Assembly: GCA_031413635.1 (NCBI GenBank)
Contig: JANOFM010000298.1
Coordinates: 1 to 64,000, forward strand
Source of the DNA: SZUA-430 sp031413635
GTDB taxonomy: Bacteria > Pseudomonadota > Alphaproteobacteria > Micropepsales > Micropepsaceae
Length of the DNA: 64,000 nucleotides
Direction: 5' to 3'
Shown piece after piece: positions 1 through 7,423 of this stretch. The position numbers and the translations under genes were made by a program. The notes under the pieces were generated by a model, which did not search any database, was not told the DNA's origin, and saw only the letters and a list, made by a program, of their open reading frames with translations. Each line of letters begins with the position of its first letter. Position 1 is the first letter of the stretch.

Positions 1-1
1 C

Positions 2-964
2 AACCCGGCCTGCGTGGCGGCGTGCCCGTCGGGCGCAATCTACAAGCGCGAGGAAGACGGCATCGTTCTCATCGATCAGGACAAATGCCGCGGCTGGCGC
101 ATGTGCGTCAGCGCCTGCCCCTACAAGAAAATCTATTACAACTACGTCAGCGGCAAGTCCGAGAAGTGCATCTTCTGCTATCCGCGCATCGAGGCGGGCC
201 AGCCGACCGTCTGTTCGGAAACTTGCGTCGGGCGCATCCGTTATCTGGGCGTGCTGCTCTACGATGCCGATCGCATCGAAAAGGCGGCGAGCACCGCCGA
301 CGAAAAAGATCTCTACCAGGCGCAGCTCGACATCTTCCTCGATCCTTACGATCTGAAGGTCATCGAGGCCGCGCGCGCCGAGGGCATTCCCGACGCCTGG
401 CTCGACGCCGCGCGCAACTCGCCCGTCTATAAGATGGCGATGGAATGGAAGGTCGCGTTCCCGCTCCATCCCGAATACCGCACCTTGCCGATGGTGTGGT
501 ACGTGCCGCCGCTGTCGCCGATCCAATCGGCGGTCGAGGCCGACCACATCGGCTTCGACGCCGGGCTTCCCGATCTGTCGAAACTGCGCATTCCCATGCG
601 CTACCTCGCCAATCTGTTGACGGCGGGCGACACGAAGCCGGTCGAAGCGGCGATCCGGCGCATGTTCGCGATGCGGATTTTCATGCGCTCGCGCCACGTC
701 GAGCGCAAGGAAAACGACGCGGTGCTGCGCGAAGTTGGACTCTCGCGCGTTCAAATGGAAGACATGTACAAAACCATGGCGCTCGCGGCCTACGAGGACC
801 GCTTCGTCATCCCCTCGACGCACCGCGAGTATGCCGAGAACGCCTACGACCTGCGCGGCTCGTGCGGCTTCACGTTCGGCAACAATTGCTCGGACGGCGC
901 CAGCGAGACCTCGCTGTTCGGCATGAAGAAGTTCCGCCAGAACACGCCCACGGAGACGATGTGA
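2..964 (+). CDS. narH: Respiratory nitrate reductase beta subunit NarH, C-terminal part
   Basis: The reading frame enters from the left edge, so only the C-terminal ~320 residues are present. NarH carries electrons through its iron-sulphur clusters from NarI to the molybdenum subunit NarG on the cytoplasmic side of the membrane. Visible here are the CVAACPSGAIYKREEDG segment and the CRGWRMCVSACPYKK segment. Trp replaces the second Cys in the latter, which in this family gives a [3Fe-4S] instead of a [4Fe-4S] cluster. A further Cys group (CIFCYPR, then CSETC) follows. The stop overlaps the narJ start by one base, so the order narH-narJ-narI is the standard one; narG should lie upstream outside the window. 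Confidence 0.95.
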   Translation, partial: NPACVAACPSGAIYKREEDGIVLIDQDKCRGWRMCVSACPYKKIYYNYVSGKSEKCIFCYPRIEAGQPTVCSETCVGRIRYLGVLLYDADRIEKAASTADEKDLYQAQLDIFLDPYDLKVIEAARAEGIPDAWLDAARNSPVYKMAMEWKVAFPLHPEYRTLPMVWYVPPLSPIQSAVEADHIGFDAGLPDLSKLRIPMRYLANLLTAGDTKPVEAAIRRMFAMRIFMRSRHVERKENDAVLREVGLSRVQMEDMYKTMALAAYEDRFVIPSTHREYAENAYDLRGSCGFTFGNNCSDGASETSLFGMKKFRQNTPTETM

Positions 965-1620
965 TGAAAACCTATCGTGCGTTGGGCGCGCTTCTGACCT
1001 ATCCGTCCCCAGAATTGATCGAGGCGTTGCCTGAAATTCGCGAGGCCTTGCGCCAAGAGGCGATGGCCGGGCCCGCGCATCTGTCCTCGATCGATGCGCT
1101 GATCGCGCACCTGGCGGCGGGCGACTTGATGGACGTTCAGGACGCCTATGTGTCGCTGTTCGACCGCACCCGCTCGATGTCGTTGCATCTCTACGAGCAC
1201 CTCTACGGCGAGGCGCGCGAACGCGGCCAAGCCATGGTGCGCCTGCAGACGCTCTATAAATTTCACGGCTTCGCGCATGTGAGCGAGGAATTGCCCGACT
1301 ATCTGCCGCTGTTCTGCGAGTTCCTGTCCCTGATGCCGGAGCGCACGGCGCGCACCATCCTGTCGGATGCGGCCGCCGTCATCGAAGCGCTCAATCAGCG
1401 CGCCGAAAAGCGCGGCACGCCTTATGCCGGTGTCTTTGCCGCGCTGACGAGCCTTGCCTCGAAAGAGGTCGATCGCACGCTGCTCGCCGAAATCATGCGC
1501 GGCGGCGGCGTTGAGGACGACAGTCTCGAGGCGCTCGACCGCGAATGGGAAGACGCGCCCGTCACGTTCGGCGAGGGCGATGCGGCGAAAGCCTGCGAAC
1601 CCATGACATCGAGAGGATAA
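964..1620 (+). CDS. narJ: Nitrate reductase molybdenum cofactor assembly chaperone NarJ
   Basis: A 218-residue cytoplasmic chaperone of the NarJ/TorD type, which holds apo-NarG until the molybdenum cofactor is inserted and the complex docks on NarI. The N-terminus (MKTYRALGALLTYPSPELI) and the DAYVSLFDRTRSMSLHLYEH segment are characteristic. The longer open frame upstream lies inside narH and is ignored; the ATG at 964 shares its A with the narH stop, which implies translational coupling. The length is within the family's normal range and nothing is odd. Confidence 0.95.
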   Translation: MKTYRALGALLTYPSPELIEALPEIREALRQEAMAGPAHLSSIDALIAHLAAGDLMDVQDAYVSLFDRTRSMSLHLYEHLYGEARERGQAMVRLQTLYKFHGFAHVSEELPDYLPLFCEFLSLMPERTARTILSDAAAVIEALNQRAEKRGTPYAGVFAALTSLASKEVDRTLLAEIMRGGGVEDDSLEALDREWEDAPVTFGEGDAAKACEPMTSRG

Positions 1621-1625
1621 AAGCC

Positions 1626-2342
1626 ATGTTCGATTATCTCCACCATTTCCTCTTCGGCATTTTTCCCTATGTGGCGCTCGCAATCTTTTTCGCGGGCAGC
1701 TTGATCCGCTTCGACCGCGAGCAATATTCCTGGCGGTCGGGTTCGAGCCAATTGCTGCGTAAGCGCCAGCTCGTCATCGGTTCGGTGCTGTTCCATGTCG
1801 GTATCTTGCTGCTCTTCGCCGGCCACTTCATCGGCCTGTTGACGCCGCACGAGGTCTACGAGGCGCTCGGCATTTCCGTGCCATCGAAGCAATTGTTGGC
1901 CGTCACCGCCGGCGGCATTTTCGGCACGATCTGCTTCGTCGGCTTGACGATCCTGCTTCACCGCCGCCTGTTCGACCCGCGCATTCGCGGCACCAGCGCG
2001 CCGATGGACATCTTCATCCTATGCCTCTTATGGGTGCAGCTGACCTTGGGCCTGATCACCATTCCCTTCTCGCTCCAACACATGGACGGCTCGGTAATGT
2101 TGGTCTTGTCGGAATGGGCGCAGCGCATCGTCACCTTCCGCTCCGGCGCGTCGGAATTGGTGACCGACGTGTCGCTCTCCTACAAGCTCCACATCGTCAT
2201 GGGCCTCGTCATGTTCATGGTGTTTCCGTTCAGCCGTTTGGTTCATATCTGGAGCGCGCCGATCTGGTATCTCGGGCGCCGCGGCTATCAGATCGTGCGC
2301 ACGCGCAGGCCCTCGTCGGGCGTGCGGAGGCCGGCGCCATGA
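1626..2342 (+). CDS. narI: Respiratory nitrate reductase gamma subunit NarI (cytochrome b)
   Basis: A 238-residue integral membrane di-heme cytochrome b that takes electrons from quinol and passes them to NarH. The start MFDYLHHFLFGIFPYVALAIF follows a GAGAGGATAA ribosome-binding region by six bases. About five hydrophobic segments are visible; histidines in the FHVGILLLFAGHFIG segment and in the C-terminal KLHIVMGLVMFMVFPFSRLVH segment are the expected heme ligands. The end overlaps the next start in an ATGA arrangement. Confidence 0.95.
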   Translation: MFDYLHHFLFGIFPYVALAIFFAGSLIRFDREQYSWRSGSSQLLRKRQLVIGSVLFHVGILLLFAGHFIGLLTPHEVYEALGISVPSKQLLAVTAGGIFGTICFVGLTILLHRRLFDPRIRGTSAPMDIFILCLLWVQLTLGLITIPFSLQHMDGSVMLVLSEWAQRIVTFRSGASELVTDVSLSYKLHIVMGLVMFMVFPFSRLVHIWSAPIWYLGRRGYQIVRTRRPSSGVRRPAP

Positions 2343-3109
2343 TTACGGTCAATGGAACCGAAATCGGGGACGGCGCAATCCTCGCCGAAATGCAGTACCA
2401 CCCGGCGTCCTCGCGCGACGAGGCCATGTCCGAAGCGGCCGAAGCGCTCGTGGTGCGCGAACTGCTGTTGCAGCGGGCTGCCGCGCTGGCGCTGATATGG
2501 ACGGCGGACGACGCCGAAAGCGAAGAACGCGCGATCGACGAACTTTTGAGGCGCGAATTGAAACTGCCGCGGCCCGATCCATCAGCCTATCGCCGCTATT
2601 ACGACAACAACCGCGCCAAGTTTCGCAGCACCGATCTGTTCGAGGCTGCCCACATTCTCTATCTTGCCCCGCGCGACGAGCCGCAAGCGCGCACCCGCGC
2701 CAAGGCGTCGGCGGAACGCACGCTCGCGGTGCTGAAGGAACATCCCGACCGCTTCGCCGAAATCGCGAAATCGGAGTCGCGCTGCGCATCGTCGGGTGAG
2801 GGCGGCAGGCTGGGCCAAGTGGCGGCCGGCGAAACCGCGCCCGAGATCGACACGTTTCTGCACGCGCTCGAGGACGGCCAAATGTGTCCCGTGCCGGTGG
2901 AAACCGAGTACGGCGTGCACGTCCTGAAGCTTCACCGCCGGATCGAGGGGCGGCAATTCGCCTTCGAGGACGTCGAGGCGCAAATCGCGCGCGATCTCAA
3001 CGCCGCCACCTGGCGCCGCGCGGTGAGTGGCTATATTTCCTTGCTGGCGGCGAGCGCGGACGTGAAAGGCATTTCCGTCAGAGCGGCGATCTCGGCGTTG
3101 GTGCAGTGA
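2339..3109 (+). CDS. Parvulin-type peptidyl-prolyl cis-trans isomerase at the end of the nar operon
   Basis: A 256-residue protein with an N-terminal helical arm and a C-terminal rotamase (PpiC/NifM-like) domain. The domain is visible from about residue 100 (EAAHILYLAPRDEPQARTRA) through SRCASSGEGGRLGQV, and in the closing ETEYGVHVLKLHRRIEG. There is no signal peptide, so it is probably cytoplasmic, like NifM. It overlaps narI by four bases and is cotranscribed. Parvulins accompany narGHJI in several proteobacteria, and a role in maturing the nitrate reductase subunits is the natural inference, though not shown here. It ends 12 bp before a convergent gene. Confidence 0.85.
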   Translation: MITVNGTEIGDGAILAEMQYHPASSRDEAMSEAAEALVVRELLLQRAAALALIWTADDAESEERAIDELLRRELKLPRPDPSAYRRYYDNNRAKFRSTDLFEAAHILYLAPRDEPQARTRAKASAERTLAVLKEHPDRFAEIAKSESRCASSGEGGRLGQVAAGETAPEIDTFLHALEDGQMCPVPVETEYGVHVLKLHRRIEGRQFAFEDVEAQIARDLNAATWRRAVSGYISLLAASADVKGISVRAAISALVQ

Positions 3110-3121
3110 AGCGGCGCAGTC

Positions 3122-4309
3122 TCACGTGACGTCGCGGCCTTCGGGCACGATGTAGACGACTTCACCCAAATCGTTTCTGATGGGGGTGAGAGAAATATCG
3201 ATCTTTCGAATGTCGCCCTCGCCGCGGCGAAGCTCGGCCGTATAGCGCACCGGTTCGCCGCGCGCGGCGTCGGCGATCGCGTTCTTTAGCCGCTGGCGCG
3301 CGGTGTCGTCGGGCGCCAGATCGCTGCCCGCCCACGGCAAATCCCATAGAGGCAGGCCGGCCAGCTGGGATTGGCCTTCTGTCATCAGGCGGCCGGCGCG
3401 GTTGATCTCGAGCACGGCACCGTCTGGCGCGATGAGTCCGATCGCCTCGAACGCATGTTCGAAGATGGCGCGAAAACGGCGTTCGCTTTCCTTGAGTTTT
3501 TCTTCCTGCAGCCTGCGCAGTGTTATGTCGCGCACGTGCGCGGTGTAGGTCAGCACACCGCCGACCGCGACTTTGGTGATGGCAACTTCCATGGGGAATT
3601 CATCGCCGCCTTTGCGTAGGCCGACAACATGACCGCGCTCGTTCATTTGGCGAGAGGCCTGTTTGCCGACACCGAATCCGGCCACGTCGTCGCCATGGCG
3701 ATGACGGTAGCGTTCGGGCATCAACATCGGCAGCGGGCGCCCCAACACTTCTTCAGCTCGATAGCCGAAGATCTGTTCGGCCTTCAAATTGAAAAATTCG
3801 ATCGTCTGCGCAGCGTCGGCCGAGATGATGCCGTCTTCGGCCACCTGCAGAATGCGCGACGCCTTGAGATGGGCTTCCTTGAAGGACACTTGCTCCCGGC
3901 GGCGCGCCGTATTGTCGCGAAGCGTGATGAAATAGCGCCGCTCGCCGGCAACCTGCCGCTCGACGACGCGCACATCGACCGGCATTTGCTTGCCGGATTT
4001 CGTCTGAGCGATCAGATCGAGAAACCGCGATTGCGCATCGTCGGATTCATGCGCCCAGCGATCGAGCCACTTCATGGCGTCGGCGCGCCGGTCGGGTTGT
4101 TGCGGAACGAGCATCGCAATGCTGCGGCCCACGACCTCGGATTGGTCGTACCCCAACAGCTTTTCTGAGGCTGGATTGAAATAGGCGACTGTCCCGTCGA
4201 CCGCCGCCACGATGATCGCCTCGGGCACGCCTTCGACGAGCGCGCGAAAAAATTCGGGCGAAAGCCGATCCTTGGCCGGTGATTGCGTGTCGCGCGTCGA
4301 AACCGTCAT
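3122..4309 (-). CDS. Triple-PAS sensory protein without an output domain
   Basis: A 395-residue soluble protein made of three consecutive PAS/PAC units (about residues 20-135, 145-265 and 275-395). Visible hallmarks are DGTVAYFNPASEKLLGYDQ, FNLKAEQIFGYRAEEVLGRP and DGAVLEINRAGRLMTEGQSQ, each followed by a PAC-type segment such as LRDNTARR, HVRDITLRRLQEE and VYIVPEGRDVT. The protein stops directly after the third PAC: there is no histidine kinase, GGDEF, EAL or HTH region, and the convergent parvulin gene follows at once, so no output domain has been split off nearby. A short coiled segment (EEKLKESERRFR) joins PAS2 and PAS3. It lies 74 bp behind the FNR-box-driven diiron gene on the same strand and may be cotranscribed with it. 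The ligand (heme, FAD or none) is unknown. Confidence 0.85.
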   Translation of the reverse strand: MTVSTRDTQSPAKDRLSPEFFRALVEGVPEAIIVAAVDGTVAYFNPASEKLLGYDQSEVVGRSIAMLVPQQPDRRADAMKWLDRWAHESDDAQSRFLDLIAQTKSGKQMPVDVRVVERQVAGERRYFITLRDNTARRREQVSFKEAHLKASRILQVAEDGIISADAAQTIEFFNLKAEQIFGYRAEEVLGRPLPMLMPERYRHRHGDDVAGFGVGKQASRQMNERGHVVGLRKGGDEFPMEVAITKVAVGGVLTYTAHVRDITLRRLQEEKLKESERRFRAIFEHAFEAIGLIAPDGAVLEINRAGRLMTEGQSQLAGLPLWDLPWAGSDLAPDDTARQRLKNAIADAARGEPVRYTAELRRGEGDIRKIDISLTPIRNDLGEVVYIVPEGRDVT

Positions 4310-4328
4310 CGTCGCCCTTCGTAGAAAT

Positions 4329-4372
4329 GGACCGGCGCACCCGCCGAGGAGGCGGGCGGGAAGCGCCGATCC
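4329..4372 (-). terminator. Imperfect GC-rich hairpin between the diiron gene and the PAS gene
   Basis: Nested inverted repeats: an outer pair of 10-base arms (4329-4338 and 4363-4372, nine of ten matching) and an inner perfect CCCGCC/GGCGGG pair (4340-4345 and 4351-4356) around a five-base loop. There is no T tract on the minus strand, so it may attenuate transcription or stabilise an mRNA end instead of fully terminating. It would reduce read-through from the diiron gene into the PAS gene. Confidence 0.4.
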
Positions 4373-4383
4373 GGTCGAAGCCG

Positions 4384-5496
4384 TTATTCCGCCGCGACTT
4401 CGAGGCTCGGCGCGCCGCCCTCCATTTGATGAAGAATGCGCATGTCCTCCGCGATCTTAATCCCCGCCTCCTCATATTTTTTGCGCACGCGCGGCGTGAT
4501 TAGTCCGACGCGAGCAATGGCGGGCAACATCAAGTCGTCCAGCGAATGGATCTGTCCGGGCGGCAGTTGCGTCAACACGCCCATGTCCGCCGCCTCGCCG
4601 AGACCCTTGAAGAAGTCGTCGGGGTCGATCTCGGAATTCTTCAAGACTTCCATGAAGCCCGGATCGGCCCGGCTGGCCAACGTTTGCCCGCCGCCGACTT
4701 GCGTACCCTGGACGATCAGATAGATCGCATTGAACGCAAAGTCTGCCAAATCCTCGCGCGACGCCTCGTCCAGTTTCTTGATCACCGGTCCCAGGAACAC
4801 ATGCCCGAACGAAACGTGGCGCGACTCGTCGCGCATCACATTAAAGGTCAGCGCCTTCAACAGCGGGCAGTTCGTGGCATGATACATGTTGTTGAAGGCG
4901 CCCAGGGCCAAACCTTCGACGATCATGTTCATGCCGATCATCACTTTCTCGTAACGGTCGGACTTCAGCGTCGCGTCGATCAGCATTTTCAGCCACGGCG
5001 TCATCGGATAGACCATGGCGATCTTGTCGCAATATTTCGCGTAGACCTCGACGTGACGTGCTTCGTCCATGGTCTGGGTCGCGGCATAGAGCTTCGCGTT
5101 CGTGTCGGGCACGGAGTGCGTCACGCAGGCCGCCGTCATCAGGGCACCTTGCTCGCCGTGGAGAAATTGCGACAGTAGCTGGGCGGTCGAATGCGCGGTG
5201 AACGTCTCGCGCTGAGATTTCGACAGTTTCGAGAAGAACGGCATCTTGTGGTACACGGACGATCTGTCGGCGATCAGGGGGTTCGACGGGTCGACCTTTG
5301 TGTCCCACGGCAGAAGCTCGTCGGAGTCCCACTGATTCTGCTTGGCGCGCTTATAGAGATCCTCGACCTTGCCTTTGCCGAACAAATAGTCGAACGACCA
5401 CGCGATATCCATCGGATTGCGATATAGATCGTCGGGCGTCATGGTCACCTCCCATTTGCCCTTTTTCACGACTTTTCCGGCTGTTTGTGCCGCCAT
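4384..5496 (-). CDS. Ferritin-like diiron oxygenase/oxidase of unknown substrate
   Basis: A 370-residue soluble protein with a complete carboxylate-bridged diiron set: Glu115 (HGEQGA), DEARHVE (Glu145, His148), Glu194 (IVEGLALG) and DESRHVSFG (Glu224, His227). That is the four-Glu/two-His pattern of the ribonucleotide reductase R2/AurF-like superfamily. Such enzymes activate O2 for hydroxylation, N-oxidation or desaturation and need an electron donor; a 2Fe-2S ferredoxin gene lies immediately upstream on the same strand. A perfect FNR/FixK box is centred about 80 bp before the ATG, at the same distance as the box before ccoN, so expression is predicted to rise when oxygen is scarce. It is not AcsF, BoxB or R2 by its motifs as far as I can judge, and the substrate cannot be named. 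Confidence 0.8.
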   Translation of the reverse strand: MAAQTAGKVVKKGKWEVTMTPDDLYRNPMDIAWSFDYLFGKGKVEDLYKRAKQNQWDSDELLPWDTKVDPSNPLIADRSSVYHKMPFFSKLSKSQRETFTAHSTAQLLSQFLHGEQGALMTAACVTHSVPDTNAKLYAATQTMDEARHVEVYAKYCDKIAMVYPMTPWLKMLIDATLKSDRYEKVMIGMNMIVEGLALGAFNNMYHATNCPLLKALTFNVMRDESRHVSFGHVFLGPVIKKLDEASREDLADFAFNAIYLIVQGTQVGGGQTLASRADPGFMEVLKNSEIDPDDFFKGLGEAADMGVLTQLPPGQIHSLDDLMLPAIARVGLITPRVRKKYEEAGIKIAEDMRILHQMEGGAPSLEVAAE

Positions 5497-5569
5497 GTCA
5501 TCCTCCTTGTCGGCAAGACCTGTGTGTGGCTTTCAAGTTGAAGAATGACGCAGGCGTCAATGCGGTGTT

Positions 5570-5583
5570 TTGATTCAAATCAA
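5570..5583 (-). promoter_or_regulatory. FNR/FixK box upstream of the diiron oxygenase gene
   Basis: TTGATTCAAATCAA, a perfect match to TTGAT-N4-ATCAA. Its centre is about 80 bp before the diiron ATG at 5496, which suits activation from a class II position with a ~40-base leader. The same 14 bases recur before the DUF2189 gene (16069-16082). It lies in the short gap after the ferredoxin gene, so the diiron gene has its own promoter. Confidence 0.8.
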
Positions 5584-5640
5584 ACGTGATCGCACGGTTT
5601 CCGCGATTGAGAATGAGTGCAATGGGTCGCCGGCACGTTT

Positions 5641-5961
5641 TCAATATTGCCGTGCAGGCGTCCGCACGACGAGCCCTTCGAGCGTCGGCGACACCTTGAT
5701 CTGGCAGGATAGGCGGCTGGTATCCTTCACGTCGAATGCGAAATCGAGCATGTCGCGTTCGAGATCGTTCATCGGCGGCAGCTTGTCGTGCCCACCGTCC
5801 TCAATGTAGACGTGGCATGTCGCGCAAGCGCACGCACCGCCGCAATCGCCATCGATGCCGGGGATGGTGTAGCGCACCGCTCCCTCCATGACCGACAAGC
5901 CGTCGGGCACGTCGACAACGTGCTCGGTTCCCTCGTGTTCGATGTACTTGATTTTGGTCAT
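5641..5961 (-). CDS. Adrenodoxin/putidaredoxin-type 2Fe-2S ferredoxin
   Basis: A 106-residue protein with the Cys-X5-Cys-X2-Cys-X36-Cys pattern of vertebrate-type [2Fe-2S] ferredoxins: Cys40, Cys46, Cys49 and Cys86, within GDCGGACACATCHVYIEDG and RLSCQIKV. The length is typical. These proteins deliver single electrons to cytochromes P450, Rieske oxygenases, diiron enzymes or Fe-S assembly. Placed between an acyl-CoA dehydrogenase gene and the diiron gene, on the same strand, it is the likely electron donor to the diiron protein (inference). It lies apart from any isc/hsc genes, which argues against the housekeeping Fdx. An FNR-like site precedes it. Confidence 0.9.
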   Translation of the reverse strand: MTKIKYIEHEGTEHVVDVPDGLSVMEGAVRYTIPGIDGDCGGACACATCHVYIEDGGHDKLPPMNDLERDMLDFAFDVKDTSRLSCQIKVSPTLEGLVVRTPARQY

Positions 5962-5999
5962 ACGCCCATATGTCTACGGGGTCCATCGGCGGGGACTCA

Positions 6000-6013
6000 T
6001 TGATTTGGCTCAA
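6000..6013 (-). promoter_or_regulatory. FNR/FixK-like box upstream of the ferredoxin gene
   Basis: On the minus strand the site reads TTGAGCCAAATCAA, matching nine of the ten conserved bases of TTGAT-N4-ATCAA. It lies in the 87-bp gap between the acyl-CoA dehydrogenase stop and the ferredoxin ATG, with its centre about 45 bp from the ATG. A class II promoter there would give an almost leaderless transcript, so it may be a weak or secondary site. Confidence 0.4.
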
Positions 6014-6048
6014 CCGGGGCAGCTCCGCGAGGCAAAGCGCACCCGGCA

Positions 6049-7254
6049 TCAAAATCGCAGTAAATGCTTCGCGATGAGGTTGCGGTGCGTTTCGTTTGTT
6101 CCGGAATAGATGCTCGCCACCCGCGTGGCGAGGTACTTGGCCGCCGAAAAGCCGCCCGTCTCGAGCCACTCCGAGGGCAGCTTTGCGCCGGAGAACGCCA
6201 TGGCGGATGGTCCTGCGGCGTCGAGCGCAAAGGTCGCGATCTCTTGGTGCAACTCTGTCGCTAGCGCTTTCAACATCGAGGCGCGCGCGCCGTCGGGATC
6301 GCCGTCCGGTGTCGTGCTGCGTGCCGAGACTTCAAACGCTTCGAACGCCAGCAAACTGCATTCCAACTTGCGCAATCGTTGCCCGCCTTCCGCATCGGTC
6401 GACACCTCGGCGGCACGGCGAAGTGCTCGCCGCAGCTGGCCCGATGTCGTATTGCTAGCGCGTGCATAGCCCATCAACTGCTTGGCGACGGACCAGCCGT
6501 CGTTTTCTTCGCCGACACGGTTCGCCTTTGGGACGCGCACACCGTCGAAGATCACTTCGTTGAACTCGTGATCTCCCGCAATCGAGCGAATCGGCCTGAC
6601 CGTCAGTCCCTCGCTTGGCATTTCTATCATCAGGAACGTGATGCCCGCCTGCGGTCGCGCAGCGGATGACGTGCGCACGAGGCAAAACATTCGATTGGCG
6701 CAGTGGGCGCCGGTCGTCCAGATTTTCGATCCGTCCACGACGTAGCAATCGCCGTCGGCGACCGCGCGTGTGCGAAGGGCCGCCAAATCGGATCCGGCGC
6801 CGGCCTCGGAAAATCCCTGGCACCACAGATCGCGGCCGTCCAAAATTGCCGGTAGGTATCGCGCCTTTTGCTCCGGCGTTCCGATGGCGATCAGCAATGG
6901 TCCTACATTGCGCAAGCCGCCTGCAAACAAGATGGGCGCATCGCTGGCCGCGCACTCACTCTCAAAGAGCAATTGGCGCCACGTCGGCCACCCCGCGCCG
7001 CCATGTGCGGCCGGCCACGCCGGTGCAATCCAACCCCTGTCGTGAAGCCGCCGGTGCCAGATCCTACAGGCATTGATGTCGGAGTGAACGCCAGTCGTCT
7101 TGCGACCCGCTTCACGAAGGTCGGCCGTGAGTGACGCCGACAGGAAGCGCCTGACATCGTCTACGAACGCAGCCGGATTCCCGAAAGACGCATCCAAGGC
7201 GCCGGGCAACTGGGATGCACGCGCTATCATCGGTTCGGCGGGGTTGTTCCGCAT
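6049..7254 (-). CDS. Acyl-CoA dehydrogenase family flavoprotein
   Basis: A ~401-residue FAD-dependent acyl-CoA dehydrogenase-fold protein. The fold's marks are visible: GWIAPAWPAAHGGAGW near the N-terminus, the flavin-binding GFSEAGAGSDLAALRTRA and SKIWTTGAHCANRMFCLVRT, and the C-terminal ASIYSGTNETHRNLIAKHLL. The frame is open to a TTG at 7302, but the ATG at 7254 (MRNNPAEPMIARAS) is preferred: from there the FNR box at 7337-7350, shared with the divergent ccoN gene, is 89 bp away, whereas from 7302 it would leave no leader. The downstream ferredoxin and diiron genes on the same strand suggest a pathway that oxidises an acyl or acyl-like substrate. The true substrate is not deducible. Confidence 0.85.
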   Translation of the reverse strand: MRNNPAEPMIARASQLPGALDASFGNPAAFVDDVRRFLSASLTADLREAGRKTTGVHSDINACRIWHRRLHDRGWIAPAWPAAHGGAGWPTWRQLLFESECAASDAPILFAGGLRNVGPLLIAIGTPEQKARYLPAILDGRDLWCQGFSEAGAGSDLAALRTRAVADGDCYVVDGSKIWTTGAHCANRMFCLVRTSSAARPQAGITFLMIEMPSEGLTVRPIRSIAGDHEFNEVIFDGVRVPKANRVGEENDGWSVAKQLMGYARASNTTSGQLRRALRRAAEVSTDAEGGQRLRKLECSLLAFEAFEVSARSTTPDGDPDGARASMLKALATELHQEIATFALDAAGPSAMAFSGAKLPSEWLETGGFSAAKYLATRVASIYSGTNETHRNLIAKHLLRF

Positions 7255-7336
7255 CGGATGAACGCTACCTGCCGCAGGAAACGCCTCACTGATCTGGGTC
7301 AAAACCAGCCCAACTGGATGGCTGAGACCTGAAGGC

Positions 7337-7350
7337 TTGATCTAGATCAA
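7337..7350 (+). promoter_or_regulatory. FNR/FixK box between divergent ccoN and acyl-CoA dehydrogenase genes
   Basis: TTGATCTAGATCAA is a fully symmetrical match to TTGAT-N4-ATCAA. Its centre is about 80 bp before the ccoN ATG at 7424 and 89 bp before the acyl-CoA dehydrogenase ATG at 7254. FixK/FNR control of cbb3 oxidase genes from such a box is well established; because the site is palindromic it could also drive the divergent gene. Confidence 0.9.
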
Positions 7351-7423
7351 GGAGTGGTTCCGCATTTACCGGCACTTTTGACACCTGGACACCAAGGCAC
7401 ATCAGCCAGCTCGCGGGAACCAC

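Noticed and set aside
7289..7302. A further FNR-like site near the acyl-CoA dehydrogenase start
   Set aside because: It matches only eight of ten conserved bases, and a perfect box lies 35 bp away, so it is probably chance.
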